Position numbers and translations under genes: made by a program. Below are positions 16,997 through 24,768 of a stretch of 40,171 nucleotides of DNA, in pieces; the first letter of the stretch is position 1, and the number at the start of each line of letters is the position of its first letter. Location of the stretch: contig CAKZOC010000161.1 in the NCBI GenBank assembly GCA_937136025.1, positions 1 through 40,171 of the forward strand, read 5' to 3'. A model generated the notes under the pieces. It saw only the letters and a list, made by a program, of their open reading frames with translations, was not told the DNA's origin and made no database searches. Source of the DNA: an uncultured Bacteroidota bacterium. GTDB taxonomy: Bacteria; Bacteroidota; Bacteroidia; Flavobacteriales; Flavobacteriaceae.

Positions 16997-19900
16997 ATGC
17001 TTAGAAATTTCTTATACCTGTTTTTGTTTTTCCTTGCGTTTCCCAGTCTGGCTCAAGAGCTCAAAACCTTTATGGAGCCGGCTAAATTTCGCAATATAGG
17101 CCCCTTCCGGGGAGGGAGGTCTACGGGATCTTCCGGAGTAGTTGGAGATCCGCTTACCTATTATATGGGTACTACCGGGGGAGGTCTTTGGAAAACCACT
17201 AACGCCGGGCAGACCTGGGACAATATTTCGGACGGGTATTTCAAAACAGGTTCTGTTGGAGTCGTTTCCGTGTCGGAGAGCCATCCGAATGTCGTGTATG
17301 TCGGTATGGGGGAGCATGCGCCCAGGGGAGTGACCACCTCTTATGGAGATGGGGTGTATAAATCGACCGATGCCGGAAAGACCTGGCAACATATGGGTTT
17401 GGATAGTACGCGCCACATTTCGAGAATCGTTATCCATCCCGACAATCCTGAAGTGCTCTGGGTAGCGGCCCAGGGTGCCATTCACGGACCTACAAAGGAG
17501 CGGGGTATTTATAAATCCACAGATGGTGGGAAGACATGGAAGCATGTCCTTTTCGTCAATGAACTCACCGGATGCAGCGATCTTTCCATAGACATGCATA
17601 ATCCCATGGTACTCTATGCCGCCATGTGGGATCATATCCGCAAGCCGTGGAAGGTAATCAGTGGAGGTCCCGGTAGCGGGATGTACAAATCCACGGATGG
17701 AGGAGCAACCTGGTTCAAAATCCATAAAGGGCTCCCTGAGGAGAAGGGAAAGATGGCCGTGGCAGTATCCCGTGCAAATCCGGATCGGGTCTATGCCCTG
17801 GTTGAAAGTGATACACATCAGGAAAAAGGGGGGCTTTTCGTGTCCTCCGATGCCGGGCAGAGCTGGAGTCGCGTGACCGGGGATCACCGCTTGATTCAGC
17901 GGGCATGGTACTATATCGAGATTGCTCCGGATCCGAATAACGAGCACACCATTTATGTACTCAGCGCTTCTACATACCGATCCATCGATGGAGGTAAGAC
18001 CTGGGAGGAGATCCCTTCTCATCATGGGGATTATCACGATCTCTGGATTAATCCGGAAGATTCTAAAAATATGGTGCTATCCGATGACGGGGGGGCGGAA
18101 ATCACTTTCGATGGTGGTAAAACCTGGTCCAGACAGGACAATATGCCCACGGCTCAGTTTTATCGGGTCGCTGTGGACAACCAATTTCCCTATAACTTGT
18201 ATGGGGGGCAGCAGGACAATACTTCCGTCAAAATTTCGAGCATTGGAATGGGTACTTCGGGAATTGGAAGGGAGCATTGGGAACCTTCCGCCGGGGGCGA
18301 AAGTGCTTTCCTGGCCTTTGATCCGGATAATCCGGAGAAAGTGATGGGAGGCAGCTACCTGGGGACCGTGGATATATTGAACGTCAAGGCCAAAACGGGG
18401 ACAAAGGTCATGATAGAGCCCAATCTGTATCTGGGTCTTCCGGCCCGGGAGATGAAATATCTTTTTAACTGGAATGCCCCCATCATCAAGTCGGTTCACG
18501 AACCCAATACCTATTATCACGCCGCCCAATACGTATTGAGAACACGGGATGAAGGAAATTCCTGGGAAGAGATGTCTCCGGATCTCACAGGGAATCAGGA
18601 CGACAAACAGGGGAACGGAGGCGGGCCCTACACAAACGAGGCAGTCGGGGCTGAAAATTACGGAACCATCAGCTATATCGCCGAATCGCCTCACGAAGCG
18701 GGGGTCTTCTATACCGGGAGTGATGACGGGCAGGTGTATCTTACCCGGGACAACGGAGTGAATTGGAAAAAGATCACTCCAAAAGGAATGCCGGAAACCC
18801 TGGTGAATGCCATTGAAATATCCCCTCATGATCCCGGTACGGTTTATATCGCCACGACGCGTTATAAATTCAACGATTTTACACCGGCATTGTATAAGAG
18901 TACGAATTATGGAGGGTCCTGGGTGAAAATCAGTTCGGGAATTCCCTATGGGGCCTTTACCCGGGTGGTTCGGGAAGATCCGGAGCGAAAGGATTTCCTG
19001 ATTTGCGGAACCGAGACGGGTCTGTATGTTTCCTATACCGGGGGCAAGAGGTGGGAGCAGGTACAGTCCAATCTCCCGGTGGTACCCATTACGGATCTGC
19101 TGCTCAAGCACAATGATATCATTCTGGCCACGCAAGGCCGTTCCTTTTGGATATTCGATGACCTGCCCCTGCTCAGGCAATATCAGGGAATACCGAAGGC
19201 GACACTGCTCTATCAGCCCGAAGATGTAATCTACCCCAATTGGTATAGCAGTATGAACGCTTCAGATCCCAAAGGAACCGATTCCTTTGAAGGGGTCAAC
19301 CCGGCAAGTGGTATGGTGATTTACTACGCCCTGCCGGACCCGGTTGATTCTTTAGAAGTGCGCCTGGAGATTCACGATGCGGCAGGCAATTTGGTTCGCA
19401 GTTTTACCTCTGTTCCGGATTCAAAATACCGGGCTTACGAGGGAGCCCCGTCAAAGGCGCCTGTGCTCCCCACGAAAAAAGGATTAAACCGTTTTGTCTG
19501 GGATTTGAGGCACTCCGGGTTACCCGGGGCTCCTGAAGCCTATATCGAAGGCAGCTTCCGTGGACGCAGAGCCATGCCGGGCACCTATACCCTGAGCCTG
19601 AAACATGGGGAAGTACAAAAGCAAACCAAGGCCATCCTGCTGCCCAATCCATTGATTCCGACCACGGAGGCGACCTGGCGGGATTATGACGCCACCATGA
19701 AGCAGGCCGAGGACCGGTATCGGGAAATGACGGAATTGACCAATGGGATGTACGCCCTCCAGGGAAGGCTTCAACAGATGATCTCACATTTGGAAACCAC
19801 GCCGCATATAGAAGTTACGGAAGAGGCAAAACGCACCCTGGGTAAAATGCAGGAATGGGATAAGAAAATGGTACAACGCCTATCCAAGGCCTACGACGAT

Positions 19901-20128
19901 GTAGAGAATTACGTCAATGGTTTTACAGCCGAATACCTGACAGCTCTGAATCATGGAGATAGCGGGATTCCAAGAATAAATACAGGCACAACGTCAAAAT
20001 TGGAGGCACTTAACGCAGCGTGGAATACCCACAAGAGAGAAGCTGAGCTTTTGATGAGCGAGGATATCGAAGGGTTGAACAGGGAGTTTTACGAGCTCGG
20101 GATAGGAGCCCTGTATCTGAGTAAATAA
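16997..20128 (+). CDS. Large secreted BNR/VPS10-like beta-propeller protein
   Basis: The 1043-residue protein has a signal peptide ending FPSLAQ. It carries about eleven Asp-box (S-x-D-x-G-x-T-W) repeats between residues 55 and 680, for example 'TTNAGQTW', 'STDAGKTW', 'STDGGKTW', 'SSDAGQSW', 'SIDGGKTW', 'TFDGGKTW' and 'TRDNGVNW'. This arrangement is that of sortilin/VPS10-like double propellers annotated as 'glycosyl hydrolase' in Bacteroidota. No catalytic residues of sialidases can be assigned. A fibronectin-like linker (about 760-890) and a C-terminal helical domain of about 150 residues follow. It is probably exported and binds or processes a polymer or peptide; the true activity is unknown. 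No sorting tail for the type IX system is visible. Confidence 0.85.
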   Translation: MLRNFLYLFLFFLAFPSLAQELKTFMEPAKFRNIGPFRGGRSTGSSGVVGDPLTYYMGTTGGGLWKTTNAGQTWDNISDGYFKTGSVGVVSVSESHPNVVYVGMGEHAPRGVTTSYGDGVYKSTDAGKTWQHMGLDSTRHISRIVIHPDNPEVLWVAAQGAIHGPTKERGIYKSTDGGKTWKHVLFVNELTGCSDLSIDMHNPMVLYAAMWDHIRKPWKVISGGPGSGMYKSTDGGATWFKIHKGLPEEKGKMAVAVSRANPDRVYALVESDTHQEKGGLFVSSDAGQSWSRVTGDHRLIQRAWYYIEIAPDPNNEHTIYVLSASTYRSIDGGKTWEEIPSHHGDYHDLWINPEDSKNMVLSDDGGAEITFDGGKTWSRQDNMPTAQFYRVAVDNQFPYNLYGGQQDNTSVKISSIGMGTSGIGREHWEPSAGGESAFLAFDPDNPEKVMGGSYLGTVDILNVKAKTGTKVMIEPNLYLGLPAREMKYLFNWNAPIIKSVHEPNTYYHAAQYVLRTRDEGNSWEEMSPDLTGNQDDKQGNGGGPYTNEAVGAENYGTISYIAESPHEAGVFYTGSDDGQVYLTRDNGVNWKKITPKGMPETLVNAIEISPHDPGTVYIATTRYKFNDFTPALYKSTNYGGSWVKISSGIPYGAFTRVVREDPERKDFLICGTETGLYVSYTGGKRWEQVQSNLPVVPITDLLLKHNDIILATQGRSFWIFDDLPLLRQYQGIPKATLLYQPEDVIYPNWYSSMNASDPKGTDSFEGVNPASGMVIYYALPDPVDSLEVRLEIHDAAGNLVRSFTSVPDSKYRAYEGAPSKAPVLPTKKGLNRFVWDLRHSGLPGAPEAYIEGSFRGRRAMPGTYTLSLKHGEVQKQTKAILLPNPLIPTTEATWRDYDATMKQAEDRYREMTELTNGMYALQGRLQQMISHLETTPHIEVTEEAKRTLGKMQEWDKKMVQRLSKAYDDVENYVNGFTAEYLTALNHGDSGIPRINTGTTSKLEALNAAWNTHKREAELLMSEDIEGLNREFYELGIGALYLSK

Positions 20129-20232
20129 AAGCCGAGGGTGTGAGGGTAATCGGGCCTGCCAAGGAGGTGAAAAATGTGTTTTGACGAGGAATCAAAGCAC
20201 TTAGGCTCAAGCTTTTTGGGGACTGACCCGAA

Positions 20233-20240
20233 TACCTTTA
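20233..20240 (+). promoter_or_regulatory. Probable -7 element inside a small inverted repeat
   Basis: TACCTTTA lies 18 bp before the ATG at 20259. It forms the loop of an inverted repeat, CCCGAA (20227-20232) and TTCGGG (20242-20247), which could be an operator. A TTG about 14 bp upstream is closer than usual for a -33 element. Confidence 0.4.
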
Positions 20241-20258
20241 TTTCGGGCAGAACACTAT

Positions 20259-20909
20259 ATGAAAATGAATAATTTCAGGGGTAGATATGTCAGCTGCTTG
20301 GCGTTGGCTTTAGTGCTTATCGGTGCTTGTAGTCCGCTGCAATCAGATACGGAATCCTATGGCGAGGCCTGGGAGGACGTCTTGGAATCCGGCAGGTGGG
20401 AAACTTCGCTTCACGAGAGTCCCAACCCCCCGTCCGAAAATGCGACGTACTTCGCCTTACCCGAATTCAGCCCAACGGAGACAACCGGGGCTTCCGCAGA
20501 CTTCATTGAGCGCTATCCGGTGTTGGTAAGCCGCGCCTATTTTCGCCTGATTTCCGAGGCGATGGATGCGGATCAGGATGTAGCCCGCAGCTATCAGGAA
20601 CTTTATCGGGAATCCAGAATACCAGAGAATCAGAACAACTCCCGGAAACAACAGGAATTTGAGACCGCCCAAAGGAGGTATCTCGCACACCGGGAGATGC
20701 TCAACGGGTTGCGGTCCTGGAATGCCTTTAATCGCTATGGCTCAGACGATCTGGATTTCTTTTTAAAGGAAGAGTTCGAGGTGACCTATGCGAAATACCA
20801 AAGAGGGGTTCAGGAAGATGCCCTAGTGGAATATCTGATGCGCCGTCTGGCAGATTTGTACCATCAGAAATACGGAGGCCTGACATCGCAGGAGCTTTTG
20901 GAGGGATAA
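20259..20909 (+). CDS. Hypothetical lipoprotein
   Basis: The 216-residue product has a lipoprotein signal with lipobox LIGAC (Cys24) after MKMNNFRGRYVSCLALAL. The mature part is acidic, helix-rich and charged ('QDVARSYQELYRESRIPENQNNSRKQQEFETAQRRYLAHR', residues about 105-145). There are no cysteines beyond the lipid attachment site and its leader. No family is recognised. It follows the propeller gene on the same strand after 130 bp but appears to have its own promoter. Confidence 0.7.
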   Translation: MKMNNFRGRYVSCLALALVLIGACSPLQSDTESYGEAWEDVLESGRWETSLHESPNPPSENATYFALPEFSPTETTGASADFIERYPVLVSRAYFRLISEAMDADQDVARSYQELYRESRIPENQNNSRKQQEFETAQRRYLAHREMLNGLRSWNAFNRYGSDDLDFFLKEEFEVTYAKYQRGVQEDALVEYLMRRLADLYHQKYGGLTSQELLEG

Positions 20910-21118
20910 GTCACCTTTCCGAAGAAGTGCTAGCTGTGCGTAAAGGAAATTCCCAGGACATTCAGGCGCGTAAAAATATCTGCATACCCCAGGCCCAGAC
21001 CCCATTGATTTGAGCACCCTTTTCCAGGATTACTGAGCGTGTAAGCTGAATCCCGTCCGCAAAAGGACGAGAAGTATCCGTTTCAAAGCTGTTTTGTATA
21101 GGATTCGATAAGCTCGAT
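20910..21118. other. Intergenic stretch without recognisable gene
   Basis: With the regulatory sites up to 21233 the gene-free interval is 324 bp. The first 209 bp contain a minus-strand open frame (20962-21159, 65 codons) with protein-like composition but no family match and no partner. I see no RNA gene in it. It may hold decayed coding sequence. Confidence 0.4.
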
Positions 21119-21141
21119 ATAGCCCTCAGGGCTATTTTTTT
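21119..21141 (+). terminator. Intrinsic terminator
   Basis: A perfect 7-bp stem, ATAGCCC / GGGCTAT with loop TCA (21119-21135), is followed by a run of T. It would end plus-strand transcription arriving from the lipoprotein gene and insulate the regulator unit. Confidence 0.7.
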
Positions 21142-21158
21142 GTCAAACAAACTTGACA
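21141..21158. promoter_or_regulatory. Operator-like site 1 of the XRE regulator unit
   Basis: TGTCAA-N6-TTGACA is a perfect 6-bp inverted repeat that covers the candidate -33 element. An 18-bp near copy lies 39 bp downstream. It is the likely binding site of the XRE protein encoded by the same unit. Confidence 0.6.
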
Positions 21159-21181
21159 TTTAAAAATTTATAGTATATTTG
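21153..21181 (+). promoter_or_regulatory. Promoter of the membrane protein/XRE regulator unit
   Basis: TTG (21153-21155), an 18-bp spacer and TATATTTG (21174-21181) match the Bacteroidota -33/-7 consensus exactly in the -7 box. The start codon lies 52 bp further on. Confidence 0.65.
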
Positions 21182-21197
21182 TCAAATAAACTTTACA
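21180..21197. promoter_or_regulatory. Operator-like site 2 of the XRE regulator unit
   Basis: TGTCAA-N6-TTTACA repeats site 1 with two differences over 18 bp and covers the end of the -7 box and the expected transcription start. A weaker third copy, ending in the same TTTACA, lies at 21201-21218. Confidence 0.55.
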
Positions 21198-21233
21198 AAA
21201 AGACAAACTACGTTTACAATTAAATCCTTTGTT

Positions 21234-21632
21234 ATGAATACAAAAACAGCAAAAAGAAAAAATTTGAGCCGGCTGGCGATATGGACCATGGCGTGGACAC
21301 TTTCAACGGCCCTGGCCACTTTCGGCAGTCTATTTCTATGGGAGGGAAATAAGGTGCTGACCGCATTGTCTATCCTGTTAAATGTCGGAATCGGAGTGGG
21401 TATGGTTCTGGCCAATCGCCAGTTTCTGGAGGACTCCGATGAGCTGGAAAAAAAGGTGCAGCTCGAAGCCATGGCATTGACTCTGGGGCTCACCCTTATC
21501 GTTGGAATCGCCTACAGTATTATGGATTCTACGAATCTGATCCCATGGGATGCCGAAATAAGCTTTCTGGTCATTTTTATGGCACTCTTTTATATGATTG
21601 CCCTGATCTTTAATCGCAAACGCTACCTGTAA
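21234..21632 (+). CDS. Four-helix small membrane protein paired with XRE regulator
   Basis: The 132-residue product has four predicted membrane segments (about 14-36, 41-62, 78-98 and 106-126) separated by a charged loop ('FLEDSDELEKKVQLEAMALT'). The arrangement is like DUF2178-type proteins that are commonly coded just before a small XRE regulator, in bacteria and archaea. It ends in basic residues (NRKRYL). The regulator follows after 18 bp. Its function is unknown; it may be the sensor or the regulated target of the partner. Confidence 0.75.
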   Translation: MNTKTAKRKNLSRLAIWTMAWTLSTALATFGSLFLWEGNKVLTALSILLNVGIGVGMVLANRQFLEDSDELEKKVQLEAMALTLGLTLIVGIAYSIMDSTNLIPWDAEISFLVIFMALFYMIALIFNRKRYL

Positions 21633-21650
21633 ACCATTTAATAGCCGGAT

Positions 21651-21854
21651 ATGAAAAACAGAATACGAATTTTGAGGGCTGAAAAGAAATGGACACAGGA
21701 GGATTTGGCTTCGGCTATCGGAGTATCCCGCCAAACGATCAATGCTATAGAAAAGGAAAAATTTGACCCCAGTCTCCCCACGGCTTTTCGCATTGCCAAC
21801 CTCTTTGAGTGCACCATTGAAGACATTTTCGAGTTCGGGGAAACCGAAACCTGA
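21651..21854 (+). CDS. Small XRE-family transcriptional regulator
   Basis: This 67-residue protein is almost only a helix-turn-helix domain: 'IRILRAEKKWTQEDLASAIG' then 'VSRQTINAIEKEKFDPSL' and 'IANLFECTIEDIFEF'. It belongs to the YgzD/YozG-like group of compact XRE regulators, which pair with a small membrane protein. It should bind DNA as a dimer. The inverted repeats at 21141-21158 and 21180-21197 over the promoter of its own unit suggest autorepression. Confidence 0.93.
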   Translation: MKNRIRILRAEKKWTQEDLASAIGVSRQTINAIEKEKFDPSLPTAFRIANLFECTIEDIFEFGETET

Positions 21855-21896
21855 TTCTGGTTTTATCGCAGGGAGACCCCAATACAATCAGGGAGG

Positions 21897-21925
21897 CTTG
21901 ATTTCAAGAAAATCAAGTACTTTAG
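21897..21925 (+). promoter_or_regulatory. Candidate promoter/operator of the nickel permease gene
   Basis: TTG (21898-21900), 17 bp, then TACTTTAG (21918-21925) resembles a -33/-7 pair 24 bp before the ATG at 21950. An 8-bp inverted repeat, CTTGATTT (21897-21904) and AAATCAAG (21910-21917), fills the spacer. It could be an operator or a weak terminator for the regulator unit. Confidence 0.4.
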
Positions 21926-21949
21926 TTGTACGGATAACACTCCAGGCAA

Positions 21950-22648
21950 ATGCTATTCGCGTTCACTTCAGGATTACTGGCAGCTATGCTGCACGTGATA
22001 TCGGGGCCAGATCATTTGGCCGCAGTTACACCTTTTGCCATAGCCCGAAAAAAGAAAGCCTGGAAAATCGGATTGATTTGGGGCCTGGCCCATCTCACCG
22101 GAATGTTGGCTATCGGGTTTTTGTTCCTGCTGTTCCGGGAGGCGGTCCCCGTGGAGGAGATATCTGCCTACAGCGAACAGCTGGTAGGATTGGTGCTCAT
22201 CCTGGTGGGAATCTGGGCGCTGTATTCTGTATTTACCAAGAAAGGAGTCCATTCACATACCCACATACATGATAGTGATTCCCCCTATCTACACAAACAT
22301 CCCCACAGCCATGAGGGGTCTGCGACACATACGCATACTCATGCCAAAGAACCCGGGAATCATCAGGTTGCGGCATTTTCCATAGGGTTTTTGCACGGCC
22401 TGGCAGGCGTAGCGCATTTTCTTTTATTTCTACCGGTGCTGAGTTTTGATTCACAGGGCGAAGCGGTGTCCTATATCTCAGGCTTTGGAGCGGGTACCGT
22501 GGTGGCCATGACCGTATTTACCCTGGTACTTGGCAGGGTATCGGATCTGGCTAAAAACTGGCATAACCCCCTTTTCTTTCGCGGGATACGTGTCGCCGGG
22601 GGCCTTTTCGCAGTGGTGATCGGAGTTTACTGGATGTTGAGCAATTAA
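21950..22648 (+). CDS. NicO/UreH-type nickel permease with His-rich loop
   Basis: The 232-residue inner-membrane protein has six or so membrane segments. The first carries 'HVISGPDHLAAVTPFAI' (H15, D21, H22), the signature by which the NicO/UreH family binds nickel or cobalt. A second conserved segment is 'FSIGFLHGLAGVAHFL'. Between them a loop (residues 99-138) has twelve histidines ('HSHTHIH', 'HKHPHSH', 'HTHTH'), as in metal-handling transporters. It lies directly beside the hydrogenase maturation genes and converges on hypE with a 4-bp overlap of stops, so supplying nickel to the hydrogenase is the natural role. Export of metal cannot be excluded from sequence alone. Confidence 0.82.
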   Translation: MLFAFTSGLLAAMLHVISGPDHLAAVTPFAIARKKKAWKIGLIWGLAHLTGMLAIGFLFLLFREAVPVEEISAYSEQLVGLVLILVGIWALYSVFTKKGVHSHTHIHDSDSPYLHKHPHSHEGSATHTHTHAKEPGNHQVAAFSIGFLHGLAGVAHFLLFLPVLSFDSQGEAVSYISGFGAGTVVAMTVFTLVLGRVSDLAKNWHNPLFFRGIRVAGGLFAVVIGVYWMLSN

Positions 22649-23670
22649 CAGATGCGCGGTAGCTGTTCCCCAATAAGGGGCGTAACTATGCGCTTCCCGC
22701 CAATGCTGCTTTCCATGACCACTTTGCCGGGGTGTTCTTCTACAATGGCGCCGATGCATGCAGCTTTTGACCCTTTCGCATGTCCCTTCATAAAGCTCAG
22801 AATTTCAGAGGCATCATTTCCATCTACTATCGCACATAGAATGCCTTCATTCGCTACGTAGAGTGGGTCCAGTCCTAGGATTTCGCAGGCCGCTGAGACC
22901 TGTGGGTCAATCGGAAAATCCGTTTCGCGCAGCACTACACCCAGATCGCTGTCTTGTGCAATTTCTGAACAAACCCCGGATACCCCGCCTCGCGTAGGGT
23001 CTCTCAGCAAGTGGATGGCCGGGCCAAAATTTTGCAGTAAATCATCCACCAGGTGATTCAGATTCGTGGTGTCGCTTTGTATTTCAGATTCAAACTCCAG
23101 TCCTTCCCGTTCCGAAAGGATCGCCATTCCGTGGGCCGCGATGGGGCCGCTGACCAGGACCTGGTCTCCAACGGTAACATGCTCCATCGCAATGCGCCCT
23201 TTGGGATGCGGACTGCCAATCCCGGTTGTATTTATAAAGATTTTATCGCCTTTGCCGCTTTCTACAACTTTGGTATCGCCTGTAACGATCTGTACACCTG
23301 AGGCATCTGCCGCGACCTTTATGGAGTGCACAATTTTCAGAAAGTCTGACGTAGGCAGGCCTTCTTCAATGATAAATGAAAGGCTGAGAAACTTGGGGAT
23401 ACCTCCGCACATGGCCACATCATTTACGGTGCCATGAACCGCCAGTTCTCCGATATTCCCCCCTCTGAAAAAAATAGGGGAGACCACAAAACTATCTGTG
23501 GAAATGACCACAGGACCTTCAAGAGGGACAATCGCCCCGTCGTGTTTTTGCTCCAGATAAGGATTCTGGAAGGTTGTAAAAACGATTTCGTCCAATAATT
23601 CCCGAGTCATCAGGCCGCCGCTGCCATGAGCGAGTTGTATGGAATCCGGGAGCTTAGGTTTTGAATACAT
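22645..23670 (-). CDS. hypE: Hydrogenase maturation factor HypE
   Basis: HypE (341 residues) dehydrates the carbamoyl group on its C-terminal cysteine to make the cyanide ligand of the NiFe site. The protein ends in PRIC with Cys341 as the last residue, the essential acceptor. The AIR-synthase-like ATP-binding fold is visible in 'HGSGGLMTRELL', 'STDSFVVSPIFF', 'GTVNDVAMCGG', 'VTGDTKVVESGKGDKIFI' and 'LRDPTRGGVSGV'. It is the last gene of the minus-strand hydrogenase run, 12 bp after hypD, and overlaps the convergent nickel permease gene at the stop codons. Confidence 0.97.
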   Translation of the reverse strand: MYSKPKLPDSIQLAHGSGGLMTRELLDEIVFTTFQNPYLEQKHDGAIVPLEGPVVISTDSFVVSPIFFRGGNIGELAVHGTVNDVAMCGGIPKFLSLSFIIEEGLPTSDFLKIVHSIKVAADASGVQIVTGDTKVVESGKGDKIFINTTGIGSPHPKGRIAMEHVTVGDQVLVSGPIAAHGMAILSEREGLEFESEIQSDTTNLNHLVDDLLQNFGPAIHLLRDPTRGGVSGVCSEIAQDSDLGVVLRETDFPIDPQVSAACEILGLDPLYVANEGILCAIVDGNDASEILSFMKGHAKGSKAACIGAIVEEHPGKVVMESSIGGKRIVTPLIGEQLPRIC

Positions 23671-23682
23671 AGTTTAAAAAGA

Positions 23683-24768
23683 TCAAAGGGTGCTGGCGAA
23701 ATGATAATAAGCGGCACAGGCTCCTTCCGAGGAGACCATCGGAGCGCCTAAGGGATTCCTCGGCGTACATTCTTTTCCAAAATGAGGGCACTGATGCGGT
23801 TTCTTTTGTCCGGTCAGAATAGCTCCGGCCATACATTTGCTATTTTCGGCCCGCCCTGTTTCCACGAGCTCAAACTTCCGGGCTGCATCAAAATTGCTGT
23901 ACTCCGGCCTGAGGACGTATCCACTCCTGGGGATGGTGCCGATTCCCCTCCACTGCCGGTCGCCAATCTGAAATACCTGCCGGATCACCTTTTGGGCGGC
24001 CAGGTTTCCCTCCTCGGTGACGGCGCGTTTATACTGGTTTTCAACACGGTATGTTCCTTTTTCCAGCTGAAGGACGGCCCGGTAAATGCCCTCTGCAAGG
24101 TCCAGGGGTTCGAAACCCGTAATGACTATGGGGATGTTATATTTTTCAGATATGGGATGGTATTCGCGGTATCCCATAATGGCACATACATGTCCTGCGC
24201 CCAAAAATCCATCTATAGCACAGTGGGGGTCACTGAGGATTCCCTCCATGGCGGGAGGCACCAAAACATGAGATACCAGGATAGAATAGTTGGTAAGCCC
24301 TTCTTTCTCGGCTTGTAGAACCGAGAGGGCATTGGCGGGAGCTGTGGTTTCAAACCCCACGGCGAAAAAGACCACTTCCCGCTCCGGGTTTTCCCGGGCA
24401 ATCCGCACAGCCTCCAGGGGTGAATACAAAATCCGGAGATCCCCGCCTTTGGCTTTGGCCTCCAACAGGCTCATCCCGCTGCCGGGGACCCGAACCATAT
24501 CGCCAAAAGAACAGAGGATAACCCCTTTTGCCATAAGTGCTATAGCCAGATCGATAAGTTCCATAGGGGTGACGCATACGGGACAGCCCGGGCCGTGGAT
24601 CATCTGAATTTCCTCCGGAAGCAAATCGAGCAATCCATTGCGAACCAGGCTATGCGTCTGCCCGCCGCAAATCTCCATGATTTGCCAGGGTCGGGTGACC
24701 ACTTTTTCTATTTGTCCCAGTACCTTTTGGGTCGCCTCCAGATTCCGGTATTCAGTCAGATATTTCAT
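23683..24768 (-). CDS. hypD: Hydrogenase maturation factor HypD
   Basis: HypD (361 residues) is the iron-sulfur scaffold on which Fe(CN)2CO is built together with HypC. The key cysteines are present: C34 in CGGQTHS, C62 and C65 in 'GPGCPVC'. The C-terminal cluster-binding set is in 'CMAGAILTGQKKPHQCPHFG', 'ECTPRNPLGAP' and 'SEGACAAYY'. The central motif 'FFAVGFETTAPANA' is also typical. The start overlaps the hypF stop by one base (TAATG), indicating translational coupling. Confidence 0.97.
   Translation of the reverse strand: MKYLTEYRNLEATQKVLGQIEKVVTRPWQIMEICGGQTHSLVRNGLLDLLPEEIQMIHGPGCPVCVTPMELIDLAIALMAKGVILCSFGDMVRVPGSGMSLLEAKAKGGDLRILYSPLEAVRIARENPEREVVFFAVGFETTAPANALSVLQAEKEGLTNYSILVSHVLVPPAMEGILSDPHCAIDGFLGAGHVCAIMGYREYHPISEKYNIPIVITGFEPLDLAEGIYRAVLQLEKGTYRVENQYKRAVTEEGNLAAQKVIRQVFQIGDRQWRGIGTIPRSGYVLRPEYSNFDAARKFELVETGRAENSKCMAGAILTGQKKPHQCPHFGKECTPRNPLGAPMVSSEGACAAYYHFASTL

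Noticed and set aside
20962..21159. Minus-strand open frame of 65 codons in the intergenic region
   Set aside because: It overlaps the terminator and operator sites of the regulator unit, has no family match and no start context; at most a remnant.
24100..24125. GGTTCGAAACC-like string resembling a tRNA T arm
   Set aside because: It lies inside the hypD coding sequence and has no matching acceptor, D or anticodon arms.
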